From JBFJVZ01 sp041623895 (GTDB lineage Bacteria; Planctomycetota; Planctomycetia; Pirellulales; Pirellulaceae), in the NCBI GenBank assembly GCA_041623895.1, contig JBFJVZ010000078.1, positions 1-20,967 of the forward strand: a stretch of 20,967 nt of DNA. Direction: 5' to 3'. This document shows, in pieces, positions 1-9,902 of this stretch. The notes beneath the pieces are model-generated. The model did no database searches, was not told the origin of the DNA, and was given only the letters and a program-made list of their open reading frames with translations. Position numbers and translations under genes: made by a program. The number at the start of each line of letters is the position of its first letter. Position 1 is the stretch's first letter.

Positions 1-1881
<1,881 letters not shown>

Positions 1882-2200
1882 ATCTCGGTCTTGGAGACAG
1901 TCGTTCGCGTTTGAGCATACTGATACAGCGATCTTGCCCGTGTGCTGTTGTTCTGCGAAGTAACGCAGCGCCCCTCGACGATCGTCCGTTTACCCGTTTC
2001 CGGCTTTCAACACTCCAGCCAACAACGCGCCGCCCCTGCAAAGCATTTTCAAAAGGGCGGCGCTGACTGCCGGTAAACTGTTTTGTGCATCGCGTTGAGC
2101 ACGATTGTCTTCTGAGCGGTTGAGGCATAGAAGTTGCTTTCGCGTTCCCGTAGAAAAACCAGCGATCAAGAGCAATAGCAAAGCAACAGCGGATGAACGG
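1882..2200. other. Intergenic region between kinase and P-type ATPase
   Basis: These 319 bases hold the hairpin at 2027-2063 and nothing else clearly identifiable. An in-frame N-terminal extension of the ATPase back to 2105 is possible, but it reads as non-protein-like sequence and has no ribosome binding site. The ATPase promoter presumably lies here; no convincing -35/-10 pair was found by eye. Confidence 0.5.
2027..2063 (+). terminator. GC-rich hairpin downstream of the histidine kinase
   Basis: A perfect 9-bp inverted repeat (GCGCCGCCC at 2027-2035, GGGCGGCGC at 2055-2063) encloses a 19-base A/T-richer loop. It starts about 145 bases after the kinase stop and about 140 bases before the ATPase start. 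No T-run follows it, so it is only a possible terminator or mRNA-stabilising stem, not a classical intrinsic terminator. Confidence 0.4.
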
Positions 2201-4918
2201 ATGAACAACCAATCGCAACAGGTTCACGCTTGGCACGCGATCGACTTGGAATCGCTGAAACAATCATTGGATGCGACATCTCGCGGTCTAAGTGGATCGG
2301 AAGCGGCCAAGCGTCTTGAGAAATACGGACCGAATGTGTTGCCGCATGCACCGCCCCCGGCCTGGTGGCAGATCGTATTGCGTCAATTCCGCAGTCCGTT
2401 GATTTACATTCTCGGCGTTGCTGCGGTGGTGTCGGTTGCGATTGGCGAGCCGACCGACGCGGCGTTCATCGCGGGAGTCCTCGGTTTGAATGCTCTGATC
2501 GGCGGCTATCAGGAGTGGCGGGCTGAAAAGAGCACACAAGCCTTGCAGCAACTGCTACAAATTCGCGCTGCTATCGTGAGAGACGGCGAAGTCTGTGAAA
2601 TGGAAGCCGAGAATGTCGTGCCCGGCGATACCGTCTGGCTGGAGTCCGGGAATCGTGTGCCGGCAGACTTACGGCTCGTTTCCGCTCATGGGCTGGAAAT
2701 CGACGAGTCACTCTTGACGGGCGAATCGTTGGCCGTCTCAAAAGATCCCACCTGGACCGGATCCGCTTCGACGCCCGTTGGCGATCGGCGGAACATGACT
2801 TTTGCGGGTTCCATTGTTGTTCGTGGACGTGCTCAAGGGATGGTTGTGGCGACCGGCCCAGCCACTCATGTTGGCCAGTTAGCATTGGACGTGATGGGCG
2901 CGACCGGGGGAAAACCGCCGCTGATCGAGCGGTTGGAACGTTTTACCAACGTCGTGGCTGGGTCAATTCTGGCCGCCGCGTGCGTGGTGGCAGCGCTCGG
3001 TGTGGTGCTGCACAATCACAGCGTCAATGACATGTTTCTCTTCTCGGTCGCCTTGGCGGTGTCGGCCATTCCGGAAGGACTGCCAGTCGCGTTGACAGTC
3101 GCCTTGGCCATCGGGACTGCGCGGATGGCTCGTCGCGGTGTGATTGTTCGTCGGCTGGCCGCCGTGGAAGGCCTCGGCAGCTGTACGCTGATCGCGAGCG
3201 ACAAGACCGGCACATTGACCTGTAACGAATTGACAGTGCGTGAGATTCGATTACCGACCGGCGAGCGATTCGAAGTGAGTGGCGAGGGATTCGTCCCGGA
3301 AGGTCAGGTCACGCATGACGGCCAAGCGATCGAGACGGACGGCCATTCAGTACTCGACGATCTCGCGGGCGCCGCCGTTCTGTGCAACGAGGCAGACCTG
3401 CATCGGCGTAACGGTGAATGGATTTGGCGCGGCGATGCCGTTGATGTCGCCTTACTCGCGATGGCCCACAAACTCGGTTGGTCTCGTGAGGCCCACCTGG
3501 CCAGACACCCGCAAGTCAACGAGATCCCATTCGAGCCTGAGCGACAGTTCGCAGCAACGTACCATCAGGCAGATAGCGCCACCGACGTGTTCGTGAAGGG
3601 CGCACCGGAAAGAGTGTTGGCAATGTGCGATTGGGGCGCTGGGGTCGACGAGAGCGAGGCGTCAAACCAGGTCAAAGAGATGTATCGTCTGGCCGAGACC
3701 ATGGGCGGGCAGGGTTACCGAGTACTAGCGTTAGCCGAAGGCACGGCACCCGCCCAACTCGATCCTGTACAAGCCGCTCTAGAACCATCCCATCTGACGT
3801 TCTTGGGGTTTGTCGGAATGATCGACCCGTTACGGCCAGGAGTGCGTGACGCCGTCAGCGCGTGCCGGGTAGCCGGCGTTCGTACTTGCATGATCACAGG
3901 CGATCATCCGGTGACAGCACTTGCTATTTCACGCGATCTTGGTCTGGCGAGTGAACCGCATCAGGTTGTCACAGGCAGCGAATTGGCGAAGATGTCACCG
4001 ACGGAAATGGAGGAAGCGATTAGGACAGCGCGCGTCTTTGCACGTGTTGCCCCTCATCAGAAACTGGAACTGGTCGATGCGGCACGTCGCGTTGGCCATT
4101 TCGTCGCCGTAACCGGGGATGGTGTCAACGACGCGCCAGCGCTCCGCGCTGCGAACATCGGTGTGGCGATGGGCAAGTCGGGAACGGACGTGGCGCGCGA
4201 AGCTGCCGAATTAGTCATCGGCGATGACAACTTTGCCACGATCATTACCGGCATCGAAGAGGGACGCGTGGCGTACGACAATGTTCGCAAGGTGATCTAT
4301 CTGCTGATCTCGACCGGGGCTGCCGAAGTCGTTTTGGTCGTTCTGGCATTGTTGGCGGGTCTGCCACTTCCGCTTCTGGCGGTGCAACTACTTTGGTTGA
4401 ACCTTGTCACCAACGGCATTCAGGACGTGGCTCTGGCGTTTGAGCCGAGTGAAGGAGATGTGCTCAGCCGGGCACCAAGGCCGACGACGGAAAATATTTT
4501 CAATCGCCTGATGGTCGAGCGAACCATCGTTGCCGCCTTAGTCATGGGGTTCGTAGGCTTTGGTGCTTTTTGGTGGATGATTCAGGCGGGTTGGACTGAA
4601 GAAGCGGCACGGAACGCCCTTTTGCTGCTCATGGTCTTGTTCGAGAACGTTCATATCGGGAATTGCCGGTCCGAGACGAAATCAGCGTTGCGATTATCGC
4701 CCTTCCGTAGCCCGATTCTGCTCGGCGGCGCGCTGATCGCATTGTTGCTTCATCTCGGCGTCATGTTTATGCCGCTGGGACAAACGGTTCTGCACGTTGC
4801 ACCCATCGACTTAACGACGTTGGCCGGTTTGTGGGCACTGGCATTGAGTGTGTTCATCGCAATGGAAATTCACAAATGGACTTGGGCCATGCGTGCACGA
4901 CGCAGGACAGCGTCCTGA
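2201..4918 (+). CDS. P2-type cation-transporting ATPase (Ca2+-ATPase-like, PacL/SERCA relatives)
   Basis: An integral membrane ATP-driven cation pump of 905 residues, the usual length for P2 ATPases. Visible parts: an N-terminal cation-ATPase domain (WHAIDLESL onward), M1-M2, an actuator domain with TGES at 173-176, M4 with PEGLP at 291-295, the phosphorylation motif DKTGTLT with Asp334, the nucleotide-binding KGAPE, the hinge TGDGVNDAP at 638-646, and an M5-M10 C-terminal membrane block. I chose ATG 2201 because the conserved N-domain begins just after it and the upstream 32 codons look unconserved. In M4 the ion-binding Glu292 is present. In M5 the SERCA Asn768 equivalent is Gly706, while Glu709 is kept. 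In M6 the motif is NLVTNGIQD, so the SERCA Asp800 equivalent is Asn738. The transported ion is therefore uncertain: Ca2+, Mn2+ or a monovalent ion. Confidence 0.95.
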   Translation: MNNQSQQVHAWHAIDLESLKQSLDATSRGLSGSEAAKRLEKYGPNVLPHAPPPAWWQIVLRQFRSPLIYILGVAAVVSVAIGEPTDAAFIAGVLGLNALIGGYQEWRAEKSTQALQQLLQIRAAIVRDGEVCEMEAENVVPGDTVWLESGNRVPADLRLVSAHGLEIDESLLTGESLAVSKDPTWTGSASTPVGDRRNMTFAGSIVVRGRAQGMVVATGPATHVGQLALDVMGATGGKPPLIERLERFTNVVAGSILAAACVVAALGVVLHNHSVNDMFLFSVALAVSAIPEGLPVALTVALAIGTARMARRGVIVRRLAAVEGLGSCTLIASDKTGTLTCNELTVREIRLPTGERFEVSGEGFVPEGQVTHDGQAIETDGHSVLDDLAGAAVLCNEADLHRRNGEWIWRGDAVDVALLAMAHKLGWSREAHLARHPQVNEIPFEPERQFAATYHQADSATDVFVKGAPERVLAMCDWGAGVDESEASNQVKEMYRLAETMGGQGYRVLALAEGTAPAQLDPVQAALEPSHLTFLGFVGMIDPLRPGVRDAVSACRVAGVRTCMITGDHPVTALAISRDLGLASEPHQVVTGSELAKMSPTEMEEAIRTARVFARVAPHQKLELVDAARRVGHFVAVTGDGVNDAPALRAANIGVAMGKSGTDVAREAAELVIGDDNFATIITGIEEGRVAYDNVRKVIYLLISTGAAEVVLVVLALLAGLPLPLLAVQLLWLNLVTNGIQDVALAFEPSEGDVLSRAPRPTTENIFNRLMVERTIVAALVMGFVGFGAFWWMIQAGWTEEAARNALLLLMVLFENVHIGNCRSETKSALRLSPFRSPILLGGALIALLLHLGVMFMPLGQTVLHVAPIDLTTLAGLWALALSVFIAMEIHKWTWAMRARRRTAS

Positions 4919-4940
4919 TTTCAGTAACGATGCGGCGCGG

Positions 4941-4984
4941 CGCAACGCCTCGTATGGTTCGAGTACGTCAGGTGATGCGTTGCG
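4941..4984. terminator. Inverted repeat between convergent genes
   Basis: CGCAACGC (4941-4948) and GCGTTGCG (4977-4984) are perfect 8-bp complements. Inside them, CCT pairs with AGG and CTCG with CGAG, giving a branched or stacked hairpin. It sits in the 91-base gap where the ATPase and the minus-strand thioredoxin-like gene converge, the expected place for a bidirectional terminator. No U-tract is present. Confidence 0.4.
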
Positions 4985-5009
4985 TCTTCCAGCGGATCAC
5001 AGCTTCACG

Positions 5010-6848
5010 CTACGTTAGCGGCAGTTCCGACTTGCTGGCTTCGCGTTTAGCGCGCTGCTCTTGCTGGACGCGAATCGTCAGTTCACGAGCGCGATCGGCC
5101 GCCTCCGGACTCGCCGCGCGTAACAGTCGCTGAGCCCGCACAAGCGTTCGGACATTGGGTGGATTACGTTCCAAGGCATCCACCCAACCGTCGGCCAAGG
5201 CGGTTCGGAGCTGTCCTTCATACCAGCCCGCCACCGCACTGATTTGCTGGCAATCGCTACGAGCGACAACAAACAGCGGCCGCGCGGAGCTATTGGACTC
5301 AAACGGCGGTTGCCCGGTTAGTTGGCTGAGCGCCGGCGCCTCACGCAGGGGCATCACAATCACAGCGTACTCATTGATCAATTGCTGGGTCGAAAGATCA
5401 AACGCGGGATTCGCCCACGACCCCTTGTCGTGTAGCACAAAGAGGATGGGGCGCCCGGTCTTTTTTGCCCACTCAAGTCGCTGGGACGCCTGAGCCAATC
5501 GCGGTCCGGCCTTGCTGACACGTTGGCCCAAGATGTCTTCAAAAATCTCTTTGTAAACCGACTGCAAATGAGCCAACGGTTGAGTCATCAACAGCTCGTG
5601 GACCTTGCGATCACGTCCGCTGACCGCTGACCAACTCGCTTGTTGATGAGCGGCGGCAACATATTCGACACGTTGGGACGCCGGCTTCAGCTCAGCTTCG
5701 GCATACATTTCGATCGCCCACTTGGCCTCAGACAGCAAAACTTGCGCAGAGACTGGACCGGTGACCGAATGAATCACGCGACCATCGGGAGTCAGAAAAT
5801 GGCTGGCAACGTTTCCTCCGTTCTTTTGAATTTGGCTACCAACCTTGGTAACGCGAAAGTCGCCGACTTGCTGATGCGCCGCGATGAAATGCTTGGATAG
5901 TAAATCTCCAACCTCGGGATCTGACAGAGCGCCCGCCCTGTATTGGGAGGCATTATTTCACGTAAAGCCCGGGATTTCAAAGTTTCCCGAAACGTGGATC
6001 AGGAAGACAAGCTTGTCCTGCTGGCCAGCCAGCCGATAGGCATCCCCAGGTGAATCTGCCCACTTCACGGCCGTGCCAAGCGATTCCATGCCTTCCTGAC
6101 AACTTCCGTCAACGCATACCGGATGAGAAGTCTCGGATAGCGAATCGAGTGACTGAAGCGACTGGATAAGCGGCTTCGACTTGCGGGCGTCGGGGGCTGG
6201 AGGAAGCGGCGCTTCGACTACCTGCTCGACCGGCGGCAGATCGTGTTGGCTGGTCGTTGTCACAAGTGTCGCCGTCGCGGTCTGCTGGTCAGCAGCGGTG
6301 GCGTTCTCAGGCGGGGAAGGCGACTGAGGCGTGATCGATTCCTCCCCGTCGTCGCCACTTTGCTCGCCAGCTTGGCTGACCACGCTCGCTTGCAAATCAA
6401 GCGACTGCGTTTCCAGATCAAGGTCAACGCGGCTGCTCAGGACCGGTGGATCCACGGGCTGCCAGGCAATGGTCGACGCGGACAACGGTTTGTTGTCGGG
6501 CGGTTTGTTGTTGGACGGTTCGTTGTCGGTCTGCGAGGATGCGAGCAACGGCAAGGCTCTCGAATTGCCCTCCGGGCCGGACAGGTGATCTAATTGATGC
6601 GTCGCAGCCCAAGTTTGCACGTTCGCTACCCGCGTCTGTGCGGGATCGCGCCGAGTTGCTGGGACAATGATCAAAACAATAACCAGGCTGACACTGATCA
6701 TGCCCAAAAACACGCGACCAAACAGCTGTGGCGATGAGGGCAGGTTCGCGCCCGATCGATTGTCATCGCTGCCGCATCCAATTGACTCAACAACGGGCGG
6801 AGCGACCACCGGCGGGGCGACCAGGGGAGGAGGTGACGGACCATGCAT
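5010..6848 (-). CDS. Membrane-anchored thioredoxin-like protein with in-frame UGA (candidate selenoprotein)
   Basis: Read through the single TGA at 5958-5960, this is one frame of 612 residues with Sec297. The N-terminus is Pro/Val-rich with short APPVV repeats, then one transmembrane helix (about residues 44-66), then a low-complexity Pro/Ser/Gln/Asn linker to about 245. A pair of cysteines (CVDGSC) precedes a thioredoxin-fold-like domain: helix, the beta strand KLVFLIHVSG, then NFEIPGFT-U-NNA. The 60 codons after the TGA have no stop and continue the domain (GGNVASHFLTPDGRVIH), followed by a helical C-terminal tail to a TAG stop. The U falls shortly after the first core strand, where thioredoxin-fold proteins carry their redox Cys. 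A standard annotator would split this into 5958-6848 and a GTG-started 5010-5777. Alternatives are a recent nonsense mutation or a sequencing error. The domain assignment is moderate; the Sec call is an inference. Confidence 0.7.
5931..5951 (-). promoter_or_regulatory. Candidate bacterial SECIS-like hairpin just after the in-frame UGA
   Basis: On the minus strand, six bases after the TGA, GCCUCCC pairs with GGG-C-GGGC: seven base pairs including one U-G pair, with one bulged C and a six-base loop AAUACA. The loop starts 14 bases after the UGA. Position and size resemble a bacterial SECIS. However, the loop lacks the G in its first two bases that the E. coli-type consensus requires. A second, weaker fold further down (UCU-GUC-AGA, loop starting 33 bases after the UGA) does begin with G. 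The pairing is seen directly; the role is inferred. Confidence 0.4.
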
Positions 6849-6870
6849 GATCGTTGCCTGCCTAAGTGAT

Positions 6871-6903
6871 TAGAATCTCGCCAATAACCGGATTTCGATT
6901 CTA
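6871..6903. promoter_or_regulatory. Inverted repeat upstream of the thioredoxin-like gene
   Basis: TAGAATC (6871-6877) and GATTCTA (6897-6903) form a 7-bp inverted repeat with 19 bases between, starting 23 bases upstream of the minus-strand start at 6848. It lies in the divergent region shared with the LamG-like gene and could be an operator. There is no further evidence, and a 7-bp repeat can occur by chance. Confidence 0.2.
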
Positions 6904-7111
6904 TCAGTTTTCAGCAGCGGCGGCCAAATGATTTCTTTTCCAAGCCCAAGGGCGACGCTGGGTAGCAAATTCCCTAGGAAAAGATGGAAATATGCTCGGT
7001 TTTTGGCTATCCACTCGGTCCCGTGCTTCGGGGCTTCGTGGACCGTCTGCGTAGCGAGATTTGGGCGAATTCCGACAATACCTGACGCTACCTCAATCCA
7101 AGACAAACTCA

Positions 7112-7849
7112 ATGACTGACAAAACGAAAAGCACGGTCTGTTGTTTCTTGGTGGTCTTATTGCTGACGTTTGGAACACCGAATCACGCCCAAGAAGCGGC
7201 CTCGCCTGAAGGAAAGGTCTTACTGCAAGACGATTTTCAAAGGGATGAAGCAGAGCCTGATCAGGAACAGATCGGCAATAGCTGGGGCACCAACAGCCGG
7301 AAGCGGGCCGCTGGCAACAAGCAAGCTGACTTGGAAGGTGGTGCACTGCACGTTACTCGCCATCCGCTGGCGGACCACGGTGTCTCCGTTTTCCACGATG
7401 TTGAATTTCGCAATGCCACGATTGATTTGCGATTCAAATTGGGGCCGCAAGACGATCTGGGTATCAACATCGCCGATCTTCAAGAAAAGTCCGTTCACGC
7501 CGGTCATCTTTGCGTGGCCAAGATCCGGCTGAATCAAGTCGAATTGACCGATTTGAAAACGGGAAACATGAATCTGCAAATGCGGGCCGCCCGCCTGGAA
7601 GGAAAACTCAGCGGCAACGACAAAAAGCTTCTTGCCAGTAAGACCAAGCGATTCACAGTTGATTTGAAGCCAAACCACTGGCACAAGCTTCGTGTTCAAA
7701 TTGACGACAACACGATGCGAGTCAGCATCAATGGTTCCCCAGTTGGTGAATTCAGTTCGCCGGGGATCGCTCATCCCACCAAACGACGCTTACGACTTGC
7801 CGTTAACCGATCTGCCTGGATTGATGACGTCAGCGTTCGGGAGTTCTGA
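7112..7849 (+). CDS. Secreted LamG/concanavalin-like domain protein (DUF1080-like)
   Basis: A 245-residue exported protein. ATG 7112 was chosen over the 7061 frame start because it gives a clean signal peptide: a charged start (MTDKTK), a hydrophobic core (CCFLVVLLLTF) and a cleavage zone near NHAQEA. The mature part begins with LLQDDF, a typical opening of jelly-roll LamG-like domains, and continues with alternating beta strands (ATIDLRFKLG, WHKLRVQIDD, MRVSINGSPVGEF) and ends in WIDDVSVREF, also typical of this fold. These domains bind or cleave carbohydrate in some planctomycete families (the DUF1080 group, for example), but no catalytic residues can be named here. Transcribed divergently from the thioredoxin-like gene. 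Probably periplasmic or extracellular; the function is unproven. Confidence 0.8.
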   Translation: MTDKTKSTVCCFLVVLLLTFGTPNHAQEAASPEGKVLLQDDFQRDEAEPDQEQIGNSWGTNSRKRAAGNKQADLEGGALHVTRHPLADHGVSVFHDVEFRNATIDLRFKLGPQDDLGINIADLQEKSVHAGHLCVAKIRLNQVELTDLKTGNMNLQMRAARLEGKLSGNDKKLLASKTKRFTVDLKPNHWHKLRVQIDDNTMRVSINGSPVGEFSSPGIAHPTKRRLRLAVNRSAWIDDVSVREF

Positions 7850-7960
7850 AACGACGGGAAAGGTCCAGGCAAATTCCATCTTCATCAAGGGTTGACGCCC
7901 AGCTACCATTTCTAAGTGCAATGAAGTTCGCGAAGGGGCACTAGTTTCGCGTGTGTGGGT

Positions 7961-8341
7961 ATGACGCTGGAGTTGCAATTTGTTGAGACGGCTTGCTACT
8001 TGAAAGTAGTCGCTAGGGGTCTGTGTACCGACCAGAACAGTGTTGACGCGATTCGCAAAGTGATCGCTGCACTTGATCGATCAGCTGCAGACAGTCTGCT
8101 GATCGACATTCACGAAATGCTTCTGGACTCAAACGTGCTGACGGACGCGGGCGTTGGCAACTTCATTTCAGACTCCTTGGGAACCAGGAAACACGGCATC
8201 GCAGTTTTAGGAAATTCGAATTCGCAAGAGGATCATCGGTTCCTGGAATCCATTGCAAACAGCCATAGAAACAACATCCGATTTTTTTACGAAGAATCGC
8301 AGGCAATGGATTGGCTAATGCCCGATTCGGACAACCCATGA
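7961..8341 (+). CDS. Small SpoIIAA/STAS-like protein
   Basis: A soluble protein of 126 residues with no signal peptide or membrane segment. The pattern beta strand (YLKVVARG), long helix (SVDAIRKVIAAL), beta strand (SLLIDIHEML), helix, beta strand (GIAVLG), helix and a final strand/helix (IRFFYEESQAMDWL) matches the SpoIIAA-like/STAS fold found in many single-domain bacterial proteins. I chose ATG 7961; a GTG two codons upstream (7955) is also possible. No Ser phosphorylation site typical of anti-sigma antagonists is clear, so a partner-switch role is not claimed. It converges with the next gene, with 89 bases between them. Confidence 0.65.
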   Translation: MTLELQFVETACYLKVVARGLCTDQNSVDAIRKVIAALDRSAADSLLIDIHEMLLDSNVLTDAGVGNFISDSLGTRKHGIAVLGNSNSQEDHRFLESIANSHRNNIRFFYEESQAMDWLMPDSDNP

Positions 8342-8430
8342 ATCGGCTTGACGCGTTTGAACTGAGCGTGACCGGACGTTTTGGGTCCGTTGCTGCGTTC
8401 AGACCCGACGGCAAGTGCGTCTTACGTCAA

Positions 8431-9141
8431 CTATTTCATCCGGCTAGCGGAGGCTTGCCGTTGTAAAGCCTGTTCTGCTTCGCGGGTGGCGCGCTCAAAA
8501 TCACTTTCCGACTCGTCTTGATGATCTGTCGCCAGGCGGAGCAGAAATGGGCGTACATCCGTCATATCGCCGACAATGACCTCGTCCTCATTTCGAACCT
8601 GAATCTCTTTACGCTGCGGGACGAAATAGATTTCCGAGTACTCACGCAGGTCCAGAATCCGCAGAGCCTCGCGCTCTTTGTCGTAAATGCAAACGTAAAC
8701 GCAGCCGCGATCCCACAGTCTCGATACGACTAGATCTCGCTCTTGAGACAACGGTTCAATTTCAAATTGGTCCAACATCAGTAGCTGGACAAACGGGTCG
8801 CCCGGGAGCCCGCCCAGCATCAAGTTGACAGCACCGCTGGTCGTGTACAGGGCACGAGGAAAATTTGGTTCTTCGCGGTTGGGATCAATCTCTCCATAGA
8901 TCACCTCGTACGGTTCTTTGTCCGCGTATTTTTTCGAGATCCGAATGCGATCCAGATAGAACAGCAAGCGATACGCTTGGCTGTGCTGGTCGCGAATCAT
9001 ATTCACCCAACCACTCTTGCCATCGTGGTTCGGGCCGTCGTCGTAGAGTTTGCTTAGAATCGGATCTTTGGCGATCATCCGCGCGACCGCTTGGCTTCGA
9101 TTCTTGGCCCGCACAAAATCGGGCGAGGGTGTCGTCGACAT
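8431..9141 (-). CDS. Conserved-looking cytosolic protein of unknown function
   Basis: A 236-residue protein I do not recognise. It has no signal peptide and no membrane segment. The N-terminal half is helical and basic (RAKNRSQAVARMIAKD), the middle is beta-rich with hydrophobic stretches (YEVIYGEIDP, DRGCVYVCIYD), and the C-terminal third is strongly acidic and helical, with a Glu/Arg/Gln coiled-coil-like tail. The start is well supported: ATG 9141 is preceded by GGAAGGA (plus-strand 9148-9154) at proper spacing. Codon use and GC content are like the neighbours, so it is a real gene. It is transcribed alone, converging on the STAS-like gene. No catalytic motif is visible. Confidence 0.75.
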   Translation of the reverse strand: MSTTPSPDFVRAKNRSQAVARMIAKDPILSKLYDDGPNHDGKSGWVNMIRDQHSQAYRLLFYLDRIRISKKYADKEPYEVIYGEIDPNREEPNFPRALYTTSGAVNLMLGGLPGDPFVQLLMLDQFEIEPLSQERDLVVSRLWDRGCVYVCIYDKEREALRILDLREYSEIYFVPQRKEIQVRNEDEVIVGDMTDVRPFLLRLATDHQDESESDFERATREAEQALQRQASASRMK

Positions 9142-9147
9142 CTAATG

Positions 9148-9154
9148 TCCTTCC
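9148..9154 (-). promoter_or_regulatory. Ribosome binding site of the 8431-9141 gene
   Basis: On the minus strand GGAAGGA lies six bases upstream of the ATG. It fixes the start of this otherwise unrecognised gene and is one of the few strong Shine-Dalgarno sites in the window. Confidence 0.6.
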
Positions 9155-9838
9155 GTTGATGGGCACCGCTACGGAACAACCTGAGAATAAAAAACTATCG
9201 TAACCGAAGTGGTCAAAAAGCCACCAGCCATTCGAGCTGGTTTTGCCAACATTTCATCACCTTGACATCAAGAAAAGGGCACTGTTGACAAAGACGTATT
9301 GGCCCCAAAATCAGGTCGAATTCAAATAGCCGCGAAAGAGACTCCGTAACACCCTGATTACGGGGATTCGGTGAGCATTACGTCATCTCTGCGGTCGCCG
9401 CTGCCCGGCAACCAATTGGGCATCGAGGGGACCGCCAGCGGGTCTGCTCGATTCGCGTCGACTTCCCCACCATCGAAACATGAGTTCTGCTGCCATCGGA
9501 ATCGAAACATGTACCTCAGCTGACACGCCTTGGCGGCTGCAATCATCGTTGCCTGTTGGAGTGTCATTCTTTCTTTTCCAAAAAATGTGCCCGCGCGGAC
9601 CTATATGCCTGTTTACTCTTTTTCGTCGATTCAGTCCGCTTGTTCCGTCTTTGCGGGTTGCCGGGCACGTGTTGACCGCCCGCGGGTCGGTTTACGTCGG
9701 ACGTTCCGGTTCTGCTGAGGGAAGACCCGCGGCAGTAGCGACCTGCCCCGACTCGTCGAAAACCAACCTCAGCCCCCTCTACTAAACAAGGCATCGCGGT
9801 CAATTGCCGTTCACAAGCAATCAGATGCGCAGCCCTTC

Positions 9839-9854
9839 GTGACACGGATGTCAC
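9839..9854. promoter_or_regulatory. Palindrome upstream of the outer membrane protein gene
   Basis: GTGAC-ACGGAT-GTCAC is a perfect 5-bp inverted repeat with a 6-base centre, 48 bases upstream of ATG 9903. The layout suits a dimeric regulator's operator. It resembles a CRP/FNR half-site pair but with the wrong spacing (TGA-N8-TCA instead of TGA-N6-TCA), so no regulator is named. Confidence 0.3.
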
Positions 9855-9889
9855 AGTCTTTCGGCAGGGGGCGACACAACTTTGTGCAT

Positions 9890-9894
9890 GGAGG
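9890..9894 (+). promoter_or_regulatory. Ribosome binding site of the outer membrane protein gene
   Basis: GGAGG sits eight bases before ATG 9903. This supports that start over the upstream in-frame start at 9882, whose seven extra residues would also spoil the signal peptide. Confidence 0.6.
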
Positions 9895-9902
9895 CACGAA
9901 CA

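Larger units (their letters stand above)
9142..9902. other. Long gene-poor region between divergent genes
   Basis: These 761 bases hold the divergent promoters of the unknown protein (minus) and the outer membrane protein (plus). Short open frames exist on both strands, but their translations are Cys/Pro/Arg/Ser-rich without protein-like patterns, so none is called. Two TTGACA boxes (9262-9267 and 9285-9290) are seen without matching -10 boxes. Near the right end are a palindrome at 9839-9854 and a Shine-Dalgarno site. No tRNA was recognised; a small RNA cannot be excluded. Confidence 0.5.

Noticed and set aside
5010..5777. A separate GTG-started gene for the C-terminal part of the thioredoxin-like protein
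   Set aside because: The frame is open for 60 more codons upstream and continues the same domain. No ribosome site precedes the GTG, and the sequence before it is conserved-looking protein.
5958..6848. Simple pseudogene by nonsense mutation
   Set aside because: Not excluded, but the only lesion is a TGA at a likely redox position, with intact coding character after it; Sec is the better first hypothesis.
8373..8389. CGGAC/GTCCG inverted repeat between the STAS-like and unknown genes
   Set aside because: Only five base pairs and no T-run; too weak to call a terminator.
9262..9290. Two TTGACA promoter boxes
   Set aside because: No -10 box at suitable spacing, and they are over 600 bases from the nearest plus-strand gene.
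9480..9785. 101-codon plus-strand frame before the outer membrane protein gene
   Set aside because: Composition is Ser/Pro/Arg/Cys-rich with no structural pattern and no ribosome site.
9839..9854. CRP binding site
   Set aside because: Half-sites are separated by eight bases rather than six; kept only as a generic palindrome.
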